Positions 29,120 through 37,373 of a stretch of DNA of 64,000 nt are shown here, one piece after another (position 1 is the stretch's first letter; every line of letters begins with the position of its first letter). Below the pieces are notes generated by a model, which was not told the origin of the DNA, did not search any database, and was given only the letters and a program-made list of their open reading frames with translations. The DNA lies in assembly GCA_016787705.1 (NCBI GenBank), contig JAEUTP010000014.1, positions 62,001-126,000 of the forward strand, read 5' to 3'. This DNA comes from Bacteroidia bacterium (lineage in GTDB: Bacteria; Bacteroidota; Bacteroidia; B-17B0; Aurantibacillaceae). The translations under genes were made by a program, and so were the position numbers.

Positions 29120-30775
29120 TTAAATTAAATTCAGTCCTAACTCTTTCAAAAATTCATTATGCTTGTCCGTGTTTGTTTTAATTCTCTTGTTTATTGATAC
29201 TAGTTTTGTGTTTACTTCCTTTAAGTTAATTTTAGATTCTTCTTGTGATGTGCTTACATATCGAGAAATATTCAGGTTATAACCATTCTTTTCAATTTCG
29301 TCCATTGAGACTTTACGAGAATATCTCTCAATGTCTCTGCGATATTGATATGTTTGAACAATTCTGTTGATATGCTTTTCGTCTAACGTATTTTGTCGCT
29401 TCTCCTTATTAAAATGTTCGCTTGCGTTAATGAACAATACATCCTCTTTCTTTTTACATTTCTTCAGAACCAAAATACATACTGGAATACCTGTCGAATA
29501 AAAAAGATTAGCAGGTAAACCAATAATCGTATCAATAGAATTTTCTGTTAGCAGTTTTGTTCTTATTTTTTCTTCTGCACCACTACGAAATAAAACTCCG
29601 TGTGGCAAAATGATTGCCATTGTTCCATCATCAGATAAATTATCAGTACCTAAAAAGTGAAACCCATGCAATAAAAAAGCAAAGTCAGCAGCAGATTTTG
29701 GAGCTAAACCATACCCTTTGAAGCGAAAATCTTCTGCTAAAATATCATTAGGCTCCCATCTTAAACTAAAAGGTGGATTGGCAACAATGGCATCAAATTT
29801 TATTTTTTTGCTTGGGTTCATTTGATTAAATACATCCCATTGGTTTAGTAATGTGTCTCCATGAAATATCTCGAACTCGGTATCTTTCATTCCATGTAAC
29901 AGCATGTTCATCCGGGCAAGGTTATATGTTGTAATGTTTTTTTCCTGACCGTAAATTTTTCCTATTGTTCCTTTTCCTTTGGTTTCTTTTTTTAACTGTG
30001 TACGAACGTTTAATAGTAAAGAGCCTGAACCACATGTAAAGTCTAACACTTTGCTCAATTTAGATTTGTAGCCTTGTGTTGGGTCGTGGGAGTCTAACAA
30101 TACTATTCGAGAAAGAATGCTGGAGATTTCTTGAGGTGTATAAAATTCACCTGCTTTTTTGCCTGAACCAGCCGCAAACTTACCAATCAAATATTCGTAG
30201 GCATCACCAAGTGTGTCAGTGTCAGTAGAAAAATCTGAAATGCCCTCAGCTATCTTTGTAATAATCTTGCAGAGAGTGTCATTCCTTTCTTTTTGAGTTT
30301 TACCTAACTTTTCAGAATTAAGGTTGATTTCAGAAAACAAACCTTTAAAGGTACTTTCAAACGATTCATTTTCGATATAACGAAAACCTTTGTCCAAGGT
30401 GCTAAGTAATTTATCGTTTTGTGTCCTAGCCAATTCAGTAATATTACTCCATAGATATTTTGGCTCGATAACATAATGCACTTTTCTTCGCATTTGCTTT
30501 TCAAAATCATCTATATCTTCTTTGTTCTTTTTATACCATATTTCTAATGGTGGAGGAACTATAAAATCAGCCTTTACTTCTTTAGAAGTACTTATGGGAT
30601 AATCTTTACCTAATTCCTTTTTGGCGGCTTCTTCATAGTTGTGTGATAGATACCGTAAAAAAAGGAATGAAAGCATATAATCACGGAAATCATCTGCATT
30701 CATTGCTCCACGCAAGTCATTCGCAATATTCCAAAGTGTATCGCCTAATTTTTTATGTTGTTGTTTTTGTGCCAT
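29120..30775 (-). CDS. hsdM: Type I restriction-modification DNA methyltransferase subunit M
   Basis: A 551-residue N6-adenine methyltransferase subunit of a type I system. An N-terminal helical domain (LGDTLWNIANDLRGAMNADDFRDYMLSFLFLRYLS) precedes the catalytic domain, with GEFYTPQEISSILSRI, SAM motif I DFTCGSGSLLLNV and catalytic motif IV NPPFS. The length is standard and the frame intact, so methylation is probably still possible with HsdS. It starts two bases after the ATPase gene and is the last gene of the hsd operon. Because hsdR upstream is broken, the operon may now be expressed from inside the inserted transposon or from an internal promoter. Confidence 0.95.
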   Translation of the reverse strand: MAQKQQHKKLGDTLWNIANDLRGAMNADDFRDYMLSFLFLRYLSHNYEEAAKKELGKDYPISTSKEVKADFIVPPPLEIWYKKNKEDIDDFEKQMRRKVHYVIEPKYLWSNITELARTQNDKLLSTLDKGFRYIENESFESTFKGLFSEINLNSEKLGKTQKERNDTLCKIITKIAEGISDFSTDTDTLGDAYEYLIGKFAAGSGKKAGEFYTPQEISSILSRIVLLDSHDPTQGYKSKLSKVLDFTCGSGSLLLNVRTQLKKETKGKGTIGKIYGQEKNITTYNLARMNMLLHGMKDTEFEIFHGDTLLNQWDVFNQMNPSKKIKFDAIVANPPFSLRWEPNDILAEDFRFKGYGLAPKSAADFAFLLHGFHFLGTDNLSDDGTMAIILPHGVLFRSGAEEKIRTKLLTENSIDTIIGLPANLFYSTGIPVCILVLKKCKKKEDVLFINASEHFNKEKRQNTLDEKHINRIVQTYQYRRDIERYSRKVSMDEIEKNGYNLNISRYVSTSQEESKINLKEVNTKLVSINKRIKTNTDKHNEFLKELGLNLI

Positions 30776-30777
30776 TC

Positions 30778-31839
30778 TTAATGAGTTATAAAATTGTACT
30801 TATCTTGAATTTTAGTGAAAATATCTACAAGCAATTCAGCATCGTTGGGATTTAATTCAGCAGACTGTGGTCTTGCATCTTTATGCGACAAAGCATTAAC
30901 CTGATTACTCACCATTTCAATATCTTCACCATATCCAATTTCTTCTAATGCTTTTTTAATTCCACCTACCCCTAAAAATGAAGAAATAATCTCAAGCAGT
31001 TGACGTAACATAACAAAATGGTAACCCATAACTTTTTTCTCAGCTATACATTCATTCAAAATTTGCATTAAGTATAAATGATATAGAAATACATCTTTGT
31101 CGTGATTCTTTAATTCTAGTACATTGTTATGAATGCTTAAAATATTTCGTTTAGTATTATTTCTATGGGTGCTATTCATCAACCTATCAGATAGTATAGA
31201 GAATAGACCAATGTGATGTGTTGTAATAATTATACGCTTTTCTGATTTTGGCGCTATTTTATCATCAATTAGTTTAATTACAGAATCAGCAGTGATGAAT
31301 ATATTATGGTCATCCATGCTAGAAACAGGGTCGTCTATAAAAAAGTGAGCATCTTGTTCTCCTGTCCAAGCATCTGCATCAAATAAAGCAAGAAAAAAAC
31401 ACCAAATAAAAATTCTTTCTTCTCCTCTGGAGATCTTTATATTATTTACACCATCCCGTGAAAATCGAACAGCGTCAATTCCTAATTCAGGATTTGAATT
31501 CACATCAAACTCAAATGAATATTTCGGCAAATAAGGTGCTAATTTTTCTTCAAGTAAATCAGGATTTTCAATTATGGAACTATAATATGGGTTTAGGGTA
31601 CTTTTTAGTATTTCAAGTCTCATATTTTCATTCCCATTTTCTTCATCATTGTCCCATCTAAATAAATCCTCACTATATGCATTGTAATAAACCCCGGAAT
31701 GTTTGCCGTTTTCCTTTTTAGTTATGTTTTTATATTCAACAGAAAGTATTGTTTTTCCTGTAGAATTAAATGCGTAAATCAACACTATTGGCTGTTTACT
31801 TAATTTTAGTTGTTCTGCTATTTCAATTATTGTACTCAT
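30778..31839 (-). CDS. PrrC/RloC-like ATPase with candidate anticodon-nuclease C-terminus
   Basis: A 353-residue protein embedded in the hsd operon. The N-terminal ABC-like ATPase has Walker A AFNSTGKT (23-30), a signature loop ISRGEERIFIW, Walker B/D-loop HFFIDDPVSSMDDHN and H-loop ITTHHIG. The C-terminal part has R279-x3-E283 (MLRQLLEIIS) and H319 (NALSHKD), matching in order and approximate spacing the Arg-Glu-His triad known from the tRNA anticodon nuclease PrrC (R320, E324, H356 of 396). PrrC proteins are kept silent by their type I partner and cut tRNA when phage inhibits it. Genes either side are only 2-3 bases away. The alternative is an RM-linked ATPase without nuclease activity. Confidence 0.72.
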   Translation of the reverse strand: MSTIIEIAEQLKLSKQPIVLIYAFNSTGKTILSVEYKNITKKENGKHSGVYYNAYSEDLFRWDNDEENGNENMRLEILKSTLNPYYSSIIENPDLLEEKLAPYLPKYSFEFDVNSNPELGIDAVRFSRDGVNNIKISRGEERIFIWCFFLALFDADAWTGEQDAHFFIDDPVSSMDDHNIFITADSVIKLIDDKIAPKSEKRIIITTHHIGLFSILSDRLMNSTHRNNTKRNILSIHNNVLELKNHDKDVFLYHLYLMQILNECIAEKKVMGYHFVMLRQLLEIISSFLGVGGIKKALEEIGYGEDIEMVSNQVNALSHKDARPQSAELNPNDAELLVDIFTKIQDKYNFITH

Positions 31840-31842
31840 CTT

Positions 31843-33081
31843 CTACTCAATCATTTTTGGAAACAAATCCTGAATCAGTCCTATTTTATGTTGTTTCAAT
31901 AGTTCTAATTTCTCAGCTTGAGCTAAGATGAGTTCATCTAATGCTGAAAGACAAGAAACGATTTTTTGTTGTTCTTCAGAATTAGGAGAAAGCAAGGGTA
32001 AATGGAAAAATGCATTTAATGAAATATTCATTCTGTCATGTCGTGCACCGCTATTAGAGATACTACGTAGGGATGAATACCAAAGGTCAGTCTTGAAATA
32101 CTGCTCAAAGAAATCAATGTTATCAGTGTTGAATCTAAAAACTGTGTAAAGTGGAGACATTACTCCAATACCAGTTTTATTTACTGAAATTGGACCAACA
32201 GGAGCTACTGTTGAAATCCTTGGATTATATACGAAATCTCCATTTTCTACAATATAATACCCTTCAAGATTGCTTTCAGTTACGATTTCTCTATCAAAAA
32301 AATCACGTTGATCAACTATTCCATTTGCAGCTGAGTTTGTCAATACACGAGTTACTACATTGTCCTTATTTTTTATAGTTATCAACTTCGCTATTTCTCC
32401 CAAGTCCTTCTCAAGCCACTCACCATTATTTACAAACTCGGGAAAACGATACTTTGGCACTTTTTCACCTACTTGTGGAAAAAGGTTTTGCATCAAACCT
32501 TTTTTATGGTCTTTTAGCAATTCTAACTTTTCATTGTAAGCTGAAATTACTTCATCTAAAGAACTAAGACAGGCAGCAATTTTTACCTGTTCTTTTATTT
32601 TGGGTTTAGGAATTAAAATTTCGGAAAACTGCTTGTAGCTTATCATTTTCCCATCTCTAATTCCTTCAAGATTTTTATTTAGGTCTTGAATGAACGGATA
32701 TGATTTAAAATAATGACGGTAAAAGTCATTAATAACGTCTTCTTTTTTCCGTAATACAATATACGCAGGACTACACAAGCCTAAGTAGTTTGAATATTCT
32801 ATCCCACCTTGGAATGACCTAAGGCTAATAATAAAATCTCCAATCTCAACTACCTTATAGCTTTCTATGCTTTTTTCGGTAACTGAAACGTGATAGTTTA
32901 TCATATCTCTTGGTACTGCTCCTTGCTCTTGTGTAATAGCAAGTATGGGTAAATCAGAGTCATGGTCTTTATTTGAAATTGGCTCAAAAAGTTCATCACC
33001 ATAAACATACTCCCATTCCCCTTCATTTTTAAATTCAGGAAAACGCAATTCAGGTATAAACTTATTTTTCTTCTTACTCAT
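31843..33081 (-). CDS. hsdS: Type I restriction-modification specificity subunit S
   Basis: A 412-residue specificity subunit with two target-recognition domains, each preceded by a PEFRFPEF-like element (IPELRFPEFKNEGEWEYV and PKYRFPEFVNNGEWLEKDL). Each is followed by a conserved helical spacer (IAACLSSLDEVISAYNEKLELLKDHKKGLMQNLFP and IVSCLSALDELILAQAEKLELLKQHKIGLIQDLFP). The two halves would each bind one half of a bipartite DNA site; the recognised sequence cannot be read off. The start overlaps the end of hsdR by eight bases. The frame is intact. Confidence 0.95.
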   Translation of the reverse strand: MSKKKNKFIPELRFPEFKNEGEWEYVYGDELFEPISNKDHDSDLPILAITQEQGAVPRDMINYHVSVTEKSIESYKVVEIGDFIISLRSFQGGIEYSNYLGLCSPAYIVLRKKEDVINDFYRHYFKSYPFIQDLNKNLEGIRDGKMISYKQFSEILIPKPKIKEQVKIAACLSSLDEVISAYNEKLELLKDHKKGLMQNLFPQVGEKVPKYRFPEFVNNGEWLEKDLGEIAKLITIKNKDNVVTRVLTNSAANGIVDQRDFFDREIVTESNLEGYYIVENGDFVYNPRISTVAPVGPISVNKTGIGVMSPLYTVFRFNTDNIDFFEQYFKTDLWYSSLRSISNSGARHDRMNISLNAFFHLPLLSPNSEEQQKIVSCLSALDELILAQAEKLELLKQHKIGLIQDLFPKMIE

Positions 33082-34055
33082 ACGCTGCTAATCCTGAAAT
33101 TTCACGCCCTTGGGCAAGTTTTTTAAATTGTGGTACTAAATCTGCCATTAGTGCCAGTTCTTTTACTCTGCGTTCTTTCCAACTCAAATCCAATGGCTCT
33201 AAAAGGTCAGTCAATTTTTCACCGTCAAAAATCATTCGGTTCATTACCATTTCAACAAACGCTTTCAGGTCTGCCGTTTGCAAACCGTGTTTGTGGGCAA
33301 TAGCTGCCAATTCTTTATTGTATTTGTCGTCCTTAAACGTAATGTAACCTTTTCGAAGTGTATCTACATCCTGTCCGCTTTCCCAATCCAAACTATTAAT
33401 GTACTCGGTTAAATCTTCTTCCTCATCCATTAAATTGGAGTTTGATTTTAGCAAGCTAATTACCTGTGCCTTTGTCATCTTTTGCTTGGCAGGTTTTTTC
33501 TGCGTACTGTCAGCTATCAGATTCATTATATAGTCATAATCAATTACAGCAGAAGCAAACAACACAAATTCAAAATCCAATTGTTGTATTTCAGGAGGTG
33601 CTTGGTCTCCGTCTTTTTGCTGAATTTCTCTTAACTGTTTTGCTGTTTCTATATATGAGCTACGGAACTCCTGCAAAGTTTCTTTAGGTAAAATCGCTTC
33701 AATTTTTGCCTTTTGTTCTTCGTCTAAATCTGTGTATTGGTCTAATTGGGTTTTAAGCCGTTGAACTTCTTTAAAGTTTTTTACGAATGTAATTCGTGCT
33801 GCATCACCTTTAAGATTATAAACTTCTTGTGGTTCGTTTACCAAATTTTGCTCTTGCATAAATATCCCTAAAGCCTCAACTGCCTTTTGATAGTTTTCCA
33901 TTACAACTGGTGCAGGGTCAACCATCCAAATTTTAATTGCCCTGTCTTTATCTTCTCCTGAAAATAAGGCAATAGCTTGGTTTACGGATTCTTGTTGTGA
34001 ACGGAAATCTAAAATATTACCGTAAGGTTTGGTATCATTTAATACACGATTTGTT
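33074..34055 (-). pseudogene. hsdR: hsdR 3' fragment (C-terminal part), severed by transposon insertion
   Basis: The open frame on the minus strand reads TNRVLNDTKPYGNILDFRSQQ directly from the transposon edge, then the HsdR C-terminal helical domain through KIWMVDPAPVVMENYQKAVEAL to REISGLAAYE. It joins in frame to the fragment at 43112-44874: the N-terminal piece ends ...QAFSRTNR and this piece begins TNRVLND, sharing the duplicated target AACAAATCG. Without the insert the two give one 911-codon frame. No start codon lies near the break; the first internal ATG is at 33925. Translation from there would give a 283-residue peptide without motor or nuclease domains. Confidence 0.93.
34047..34055. 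repeat. Left copy of the 9-bp target-site duplication
   Basis: CGATTTGTT lies immediately outside the left inverted repeat and is repeated exactly at 43112-43120 outside the right one. IS1595-family elements usually make 8-bp duplications, so the ninth base could be chance. Confidence 0.9.
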
Positions 34056-34085
34056 GGGGCTGATGTCGATAAAAGGACAAGAATA
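34056..34085 (+). repeat. Left terminal inverted repeat of the transposon
   Basis: The repeat begins GGGGCTGATGTCGATAAA and then has GGACAAGAATA. It pairs with the reverse complement of 43082-43111, differing at positions 5, 14, 15, 18, 19 and 27. Confidence 0.9.
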
Positions 34086-34134
34086 ATTTGCGATAATCAA
34101 ACAAAAAGCTCATGATTATGAGTTTTATTAAGAA

Positions 34135-34407
34135 CTAGTTATCTTTTGGAAGTTCAGGAATGTAAATACTATCTAAATCAATATTTTCTATCTCCTCATC
34201 GCTTGGCTGAGTTTCATTAGCTTCAAATTCGTCTATTGGTTTATTAGACATTTGAATGAATTTTGCATCCTGAATAGCTATTTTCTCTAAGTCAGGAGTT
34301 AGTTTAGTTTTTTGGAAAATTTTTTTCTCAGTTTTTTGAGTTGTGGGACATCCTAAAAAGGATTCATAAGTTTTTATTTCACAAGAAAGTGATTTAAGAT
34401 ATTGCAT
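34135..34407 (-). CDS. Hypothetical 90-residue acidic-tailed protein
   Basis: Not recognised. The N-terminal half is basic with three cysteines or so (LKSLSCEIKTYESFLGC), and the C-terminal half is strongly acidic (DEFEANETQPSDEEIENIDLDSIYIPELP). It is the last cargo gene before the left end of the element. A short CTCAT/ATGAG hairpin with a T-rich tail at about 34109-34122 may terminate its transcript. It has the size and charge pattern of many small accessory proteins, but no function is inferred. Confidence 0.45.
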   Translation of the reverse strand: MQYLKSLSCEIKTYESFLGCPTTQKTEKKIFQKTKLTPDLEKIAIQDAKFIQMSNKPIDEFEANETQPSDEEIENIDLDSIYIPELPKDN

Positions 34408-34511
34408 TAACTATATATATAAATTGCATTTTGATAAATGGAACATTATCAAGACATATGCATTTATTATACAGTTCTATTCGGAAATTAAGAAAATGTA
34501 ATAATGGATGT

Positions 34512-35783
34512 TTACAAATCCACAGTAATTGATGAGATTCTCCCATCGTGTCTTTCACCAAATCCTTGAATATTTATTACCTGCTTTCCATCCAAACTTT
34601 TTGAAAGAAGCGAATTATGGTATTCCTTGTCATTCTTCCTAATTCTAATAGGGATTTTGTAGTGATTTTCACTTTGGTCTGGATAGAAATAAGCCCAACA
34701 ATTTCCACTTTCTGTATTTAGATGATAAACTCTTATTCGGTAAGTTTTTGGTACGGTATCTTCTTCGATTTGAGTTGTTTTAATGTCAGGCTCAGTAATA
34801 ATTAATTTTGTTTTAATCGATTCAAAAAATTGTTCATCAATTAAACCTAATCCAAGTTCGCCACCAGATGAGTTATAATTAATTATTTCAATTTTACTAA
34901 AGCTAGAACTATTTTTAATTTGATTGACTACATCTTCAAATTTTATTGCAGAATCATTAATATTTTCAACTAATTTTTTCTCTAAATCTTCTTCTGATGA
35001 AACTCCTAAATTTGAGCTTTCATAAATTTTCTCAAACTTTTCTTCCACTTCCATGAAGGATTGTGAATCCATTCCTTCTTCTGTCAATTTCTGATTTTCG
35101 TTTGGCAACTTATTAATTATGTAATTAAGTAGTGATGACAAGTAATCTGCAATTACATTTTCTTCTGCGTTAAAGATGTTTGCTTGAATTGGTTTAAATT
35201 CAATCCTGTAATTAATTCTAAAGCTTCCAGCTTTGGCAGGAACCAGCAAACAGGAAGGATTCAATTCGAAGTCGTCTAAACTCAATAAGGCATTTCTCAG
35301 AATATCAGCGAATTTAGTCTGGATATCATTTGCATCAGGAACTTCGACCTCATGTTTATCTGCCAATTTTCCTTTTAAGCTAACTCCAAAATTTAGTGAC
35401 GGAATAAAAAAACCTGAAGGGCAGTATGAATTTTCCAACGGTAAATAATCAGATGGAATTTCATTGAATGCGATAATATTGTTTTCGCCTAATTTTCCAC
35501 CCTTATATGTTACAATAAAAAGCGTATTGGAATTTTTAAAAATTTCTCTTAAAGTGATTTTTTTATCAATAAACTTATAATATGTTTCATCATCGATAAT
35601 TGTATGAAAATAATAAACGATAAAATCATCTGATTCCTCAATAATTGAACCCAATATTCTGTTTCCATAACGATTTGTTCCAGTATATAAAATTGGATAT
35701 TCATCAGCTAACAATTTTAGATAATTGTCAGTGATTATCGGCAAATCACTTATCAATGCTTTATGTTGTGTATACTCAAACAA
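34512..35783 (-). CDS. Cargo protein of unknown function (423 aa), partner of the adjacent 142-aa protein
   Basis: A soluble protein without signal peptide or membrane segment. The first about 120 residues (DEYPILYTGTNRYGNRILGSIIEESDDF ... ITLREIFKNSNTLFIVTYKG) resemble, from memory and weakly, the N-terminal beta-rich domain of DUF6575-type proteins. The middle is helical with acidic coiled-coil character (about 225-290), and the C-terminus is beta-rich. The start is TTG at 35783, three bases after the upstream gene's stop and with an in-frame stop just before it, so translation is probably coupled. The two genes form a unit of unknown purpose. Confidence 0.6.
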   Translation of the reverse strand: MFEYTQHKALISDLPIITDNYLKLLADEYPILYTGTNRYGNRILGSIIEESDDFIVYYFHTIIDDETYYKFIDKKITLREIFKNSNTLFIVTYKGGKLGENNIIAFNEIPSDYLPLENSYCPSGFFIPSLNFGVSLKGKLADKHEVEVPDANDIQTKFADILRNALLSLDDFELNPSCLLVPAKAGSFRINYRIEFKPIQANIFNAEENVIADYLSSLLNYIINKLPNENQKLTEEGMDSQSFMEVEEKFEKIYESSNLGVSSEEDLEKKLVENINDSAIKFEDVVNQIKNSSSFSKIEIINYNSSGGELGLGLIDEQFFESIKTKLIITEPDIKTTQIEEDTVPKTYRIRVYHLNTESGNCWAYFYPDQSENHYKIPIRIRKNDKEYHNSLLSKSLDGKQVINIQGFGERHDGRISSITVDL

Positions 35784-35786
35784 ATG

Positions 35787-36215
35787 CTAAGGGTTTAAAA
35801 TTTCAATTCCTGAGTTTATTATTGAATCTATGCTAAAGGCATCAGATTTATATAGGTCATGGTGATAAGGATTGTCGTCGAAAGGTGTTTTTTTATAAAC
35901 ACCAGCACCTTCCTTAATTTTAAATAAGAGTACTCCTTTTTTATATTTCGGTGACAAATTCATTATCTTCTTATATATATTTACTATTTCTTCTTTCACC
36001 GCATCACTATCAACTTTACTTATTGAGAGGCATTTTAAATCACTACATACCGTTTCACAATCATCATGACGATGTTCTTTTTCCCATTTGGTTAAAAAAT
36101 CTTTGTCGTCAAATGTTTGTTTGCGTAATACTCTAGCATATAAAGACTCAGTATCTTCAAAAGTGGATTCCAAACAGTTACACTTCGAATCTTTTGTGAT
36201 ATTTTCAAAAGTCAT
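35787..36215 (-). CDS. Cargo protein of unknown function (142 aa)
   Basis: A small soluble protein. The chosen start is the ATG at 36215; a TTG three codons earlier (36224) would add three residues. Cysteines and histidines cluster in the N-terminal half (CNCLE, EKEHRHDDCETVCSDLKC), which could bind a metal ion. The second half is a mixed alpha/beta sequence ending DAFSIDSIINSGIEIL. It lies three bases upstream of the 423-residue gene. No known family is recognised. Confidence 0.58.
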   Translation of the reverse strand: MTFENITKDSKCNCLESTFEDTESLYARVLRKQTFDDKDFLTKWEKEHRHDDCETVCSDLKCLSISKVDSDAVKEEIVNIYKKIMNLSPKYKKGVLLFKIKEGAGVYKKTPFDDNPYHHDLYKSDAFSIDSIINSGIEILNP

Positions 36216-36317
36216 ATTTAACAAATTTATAAAAAGATTAGACTAATTATTATTTTAAGGAAGAATTATTTTTTTAAACATACAATTTGAGTAATTTATG
36301 AATGTTTAACTGTATTG

Positions 36318-37040
36318 TTAGCTCGTAGCCTTATATTTTCCAACTAATTCACTTTGATATATGTTGATTATCTTATCTGCTTTAAATCCTAATTCAACAG
36401 AAGTAGAGATGTTTTTAGGTGGTGTTCCAGAGTGTAACATTACAACATGAACTTTTTTCATGTTGTTCTTTACAGATTGTAAAGCCTCTATGTAATCGAA
36501 GTCTCCACTAAATAAAATTACTTTATCACATTTTCCTGTTAAAGCATATTCTACCATCCTAACTGCTAAAGCTACGTCAACTCCTTTTTCAGTCAATACA
36601 GCTTTATTAAAAGGGTCAACTTTTAAGTAACCTGTCCGAACAATTTCTATATCTTCAAATGCGTTGCTTATCAAAGAGTATTTATAGTCAGTTTGACTAA
36701 ACGTCTGTTTAAATTCTCCTAACCATTTTGTTTTATCATCAAAATCAGTTTTTATTTTTGCTGCTAATACCGTCGAAATTTTTGACTTATCCTGAAGTAA
36801 TTCTTCCTTATTACTTTCGTCGCAATTTTTTAGGTAATGAGTCGTATGGACAGCTTCATTAAAAAATAACTCGTGAACTTTTTCAGGTCGAAACCAATAT
36901 GTTCTTATGAATTCATCATCTGGTTCGATAATGGAATTAAAGATTAAAGTCCAGTCAAGGTCTTTTTCTTTTATACCCATTGTTTTTATTGTCTTGTATA
37001 GGTTCTGACCGTCAATTAAAATAATTACTTTTTTCTTCAT
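36318..37040 (-). CDS. NYN-domain (LabA/DUF88-like) candidate ribonuclease
   Basis: A 240-residue protein with a PIN-like NYN fold. The N-terminal strand carries the acidic motif IILIDGQNLYKTI (D10, N13), a later helix has EKGVDVALAVRMVEYA, and the third acidic site is VILFSGDFDYIEALQSV. Together these form the metal-binding acidic pocket of NYN nucleases. Known relatives cut RNA or belong to defence and toxin modules. The gene has its own strong promoter with an overlapping inverted repeat and a roughly 110-base structured leader ending in a terminator-like hairpin, so expression looks tightly controlled. Substrate and biological role are inferred only. Confidence 0.82.
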   Translation of the reverse strand: MKKKVIILIDGQNLYKTIKTMGIKEKDLDWTLIFNSIIEPDDEFIRTYWFRPEKVHELFFNEAVHTTHYLKNCDESNKEELLQDKSKISTVLAAKIKTDFDDKTKWLGEFKQTFSQTDYKYSLISNAFEDIEIVRTGYLKVDPFNKAVLTEKGVDVALAVRMVEYALTGKCDKVILFSGDFDYIEALQSVKNNMKKVHVVMLHSGTPPKNISTSVELGFKADKIINIYQSELVGKYKATS

Positions 37041-37045
37041 GGATT

Positions 37046-37156
37046 TTTATAAAAAATTAAGCCACTCCTTGCGGAATGGCTTTATGATAAATTTTGCACG
37101 AGGCACTTGAAAATTCCCTTCTATTATTTCTTGCAATAGAAAGTTGTGGTAAACTT
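37046..37156 (-). promoter_or_regulatory. Structured leader or small RNA upstream of the NYN gene
   Basis: Between the predicted start point (about 37155) and the NYN ATG (37040), the minus strand holds two hairpins. One is TTCTATT/AATAGAA (37119-37125 and 37135-37141). The other is a stem of 10-11 paired positions with one mismatch, TAAGCCACTCC / GGAATGGCTTTA on the plus strand (37058-37068 and 37073-37084). On the minus strand the latter is followed by a TTAATTTTTTAT tract, like an intrinsic terminator. Its loop contains AAGGAG. It could be an attenuator or the 3' end of a small RNA of about 110 bases. Confidence 0.45.
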
Positions 37157-37161
37157 GAATC

Positions 37162-37193
37162 AAAAGTATATATTTTTGTCAATCTGACAAAAT
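37162..37193 (-). promoter_or_regulatory. NYN promoter with overlapping operator-like inverted repeat
   Basis: On the minus strand, TTTG (37189-37192) and TACTTTTG (37162-37169) are separated by 19 bases, an excellent match to the Bacteroidota promoter. A perfect inverted repeat TTTTGTCA-ATC-TGACAAAA (37175-37193) covers the -33 element and part of the spacer, where a bound repressor would block transcription. The XRE regulator at 39233-39457 is a candidate, unproven ligand. Confidence 0.62.
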
Positions 37194-37332
37194 TAATATT
37201 GTTGAATATTTTCCTCATTTTCATTTTTTAACTATTTCATAGCATAACCCTTGAAAATACAGGGATTTAGGCTAAATTTAATTCGATTAGTTTGGAACAC
37301 TTCAAGATTAAAGAATGTTTTTGACCTGCACA

Positions 37333-37373
37333 ATAGGTAATTTTACCTATTTTGGAGTAGGTAATATTACCTA
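37333..37373. promoter_or_regulatory. Two tandem AGGTAA/TTACCT palindromes
   Basis: ATAGGTAA-TT-TTACCTAT (37333-37350) and TAGGTAAT-ATTACCTA (37358-37373) are near-identical palindromes with centres 24 bases apart. The second overlaps the stop codon of the 186-residue gene. Paired palindromes at this spacing suggest cooperative protein binding. They may alternatively act as weak 3' stem-loops. The stretch 37194-37332 between them and the NYN promoter shows no gene. Confidence 0.45.
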
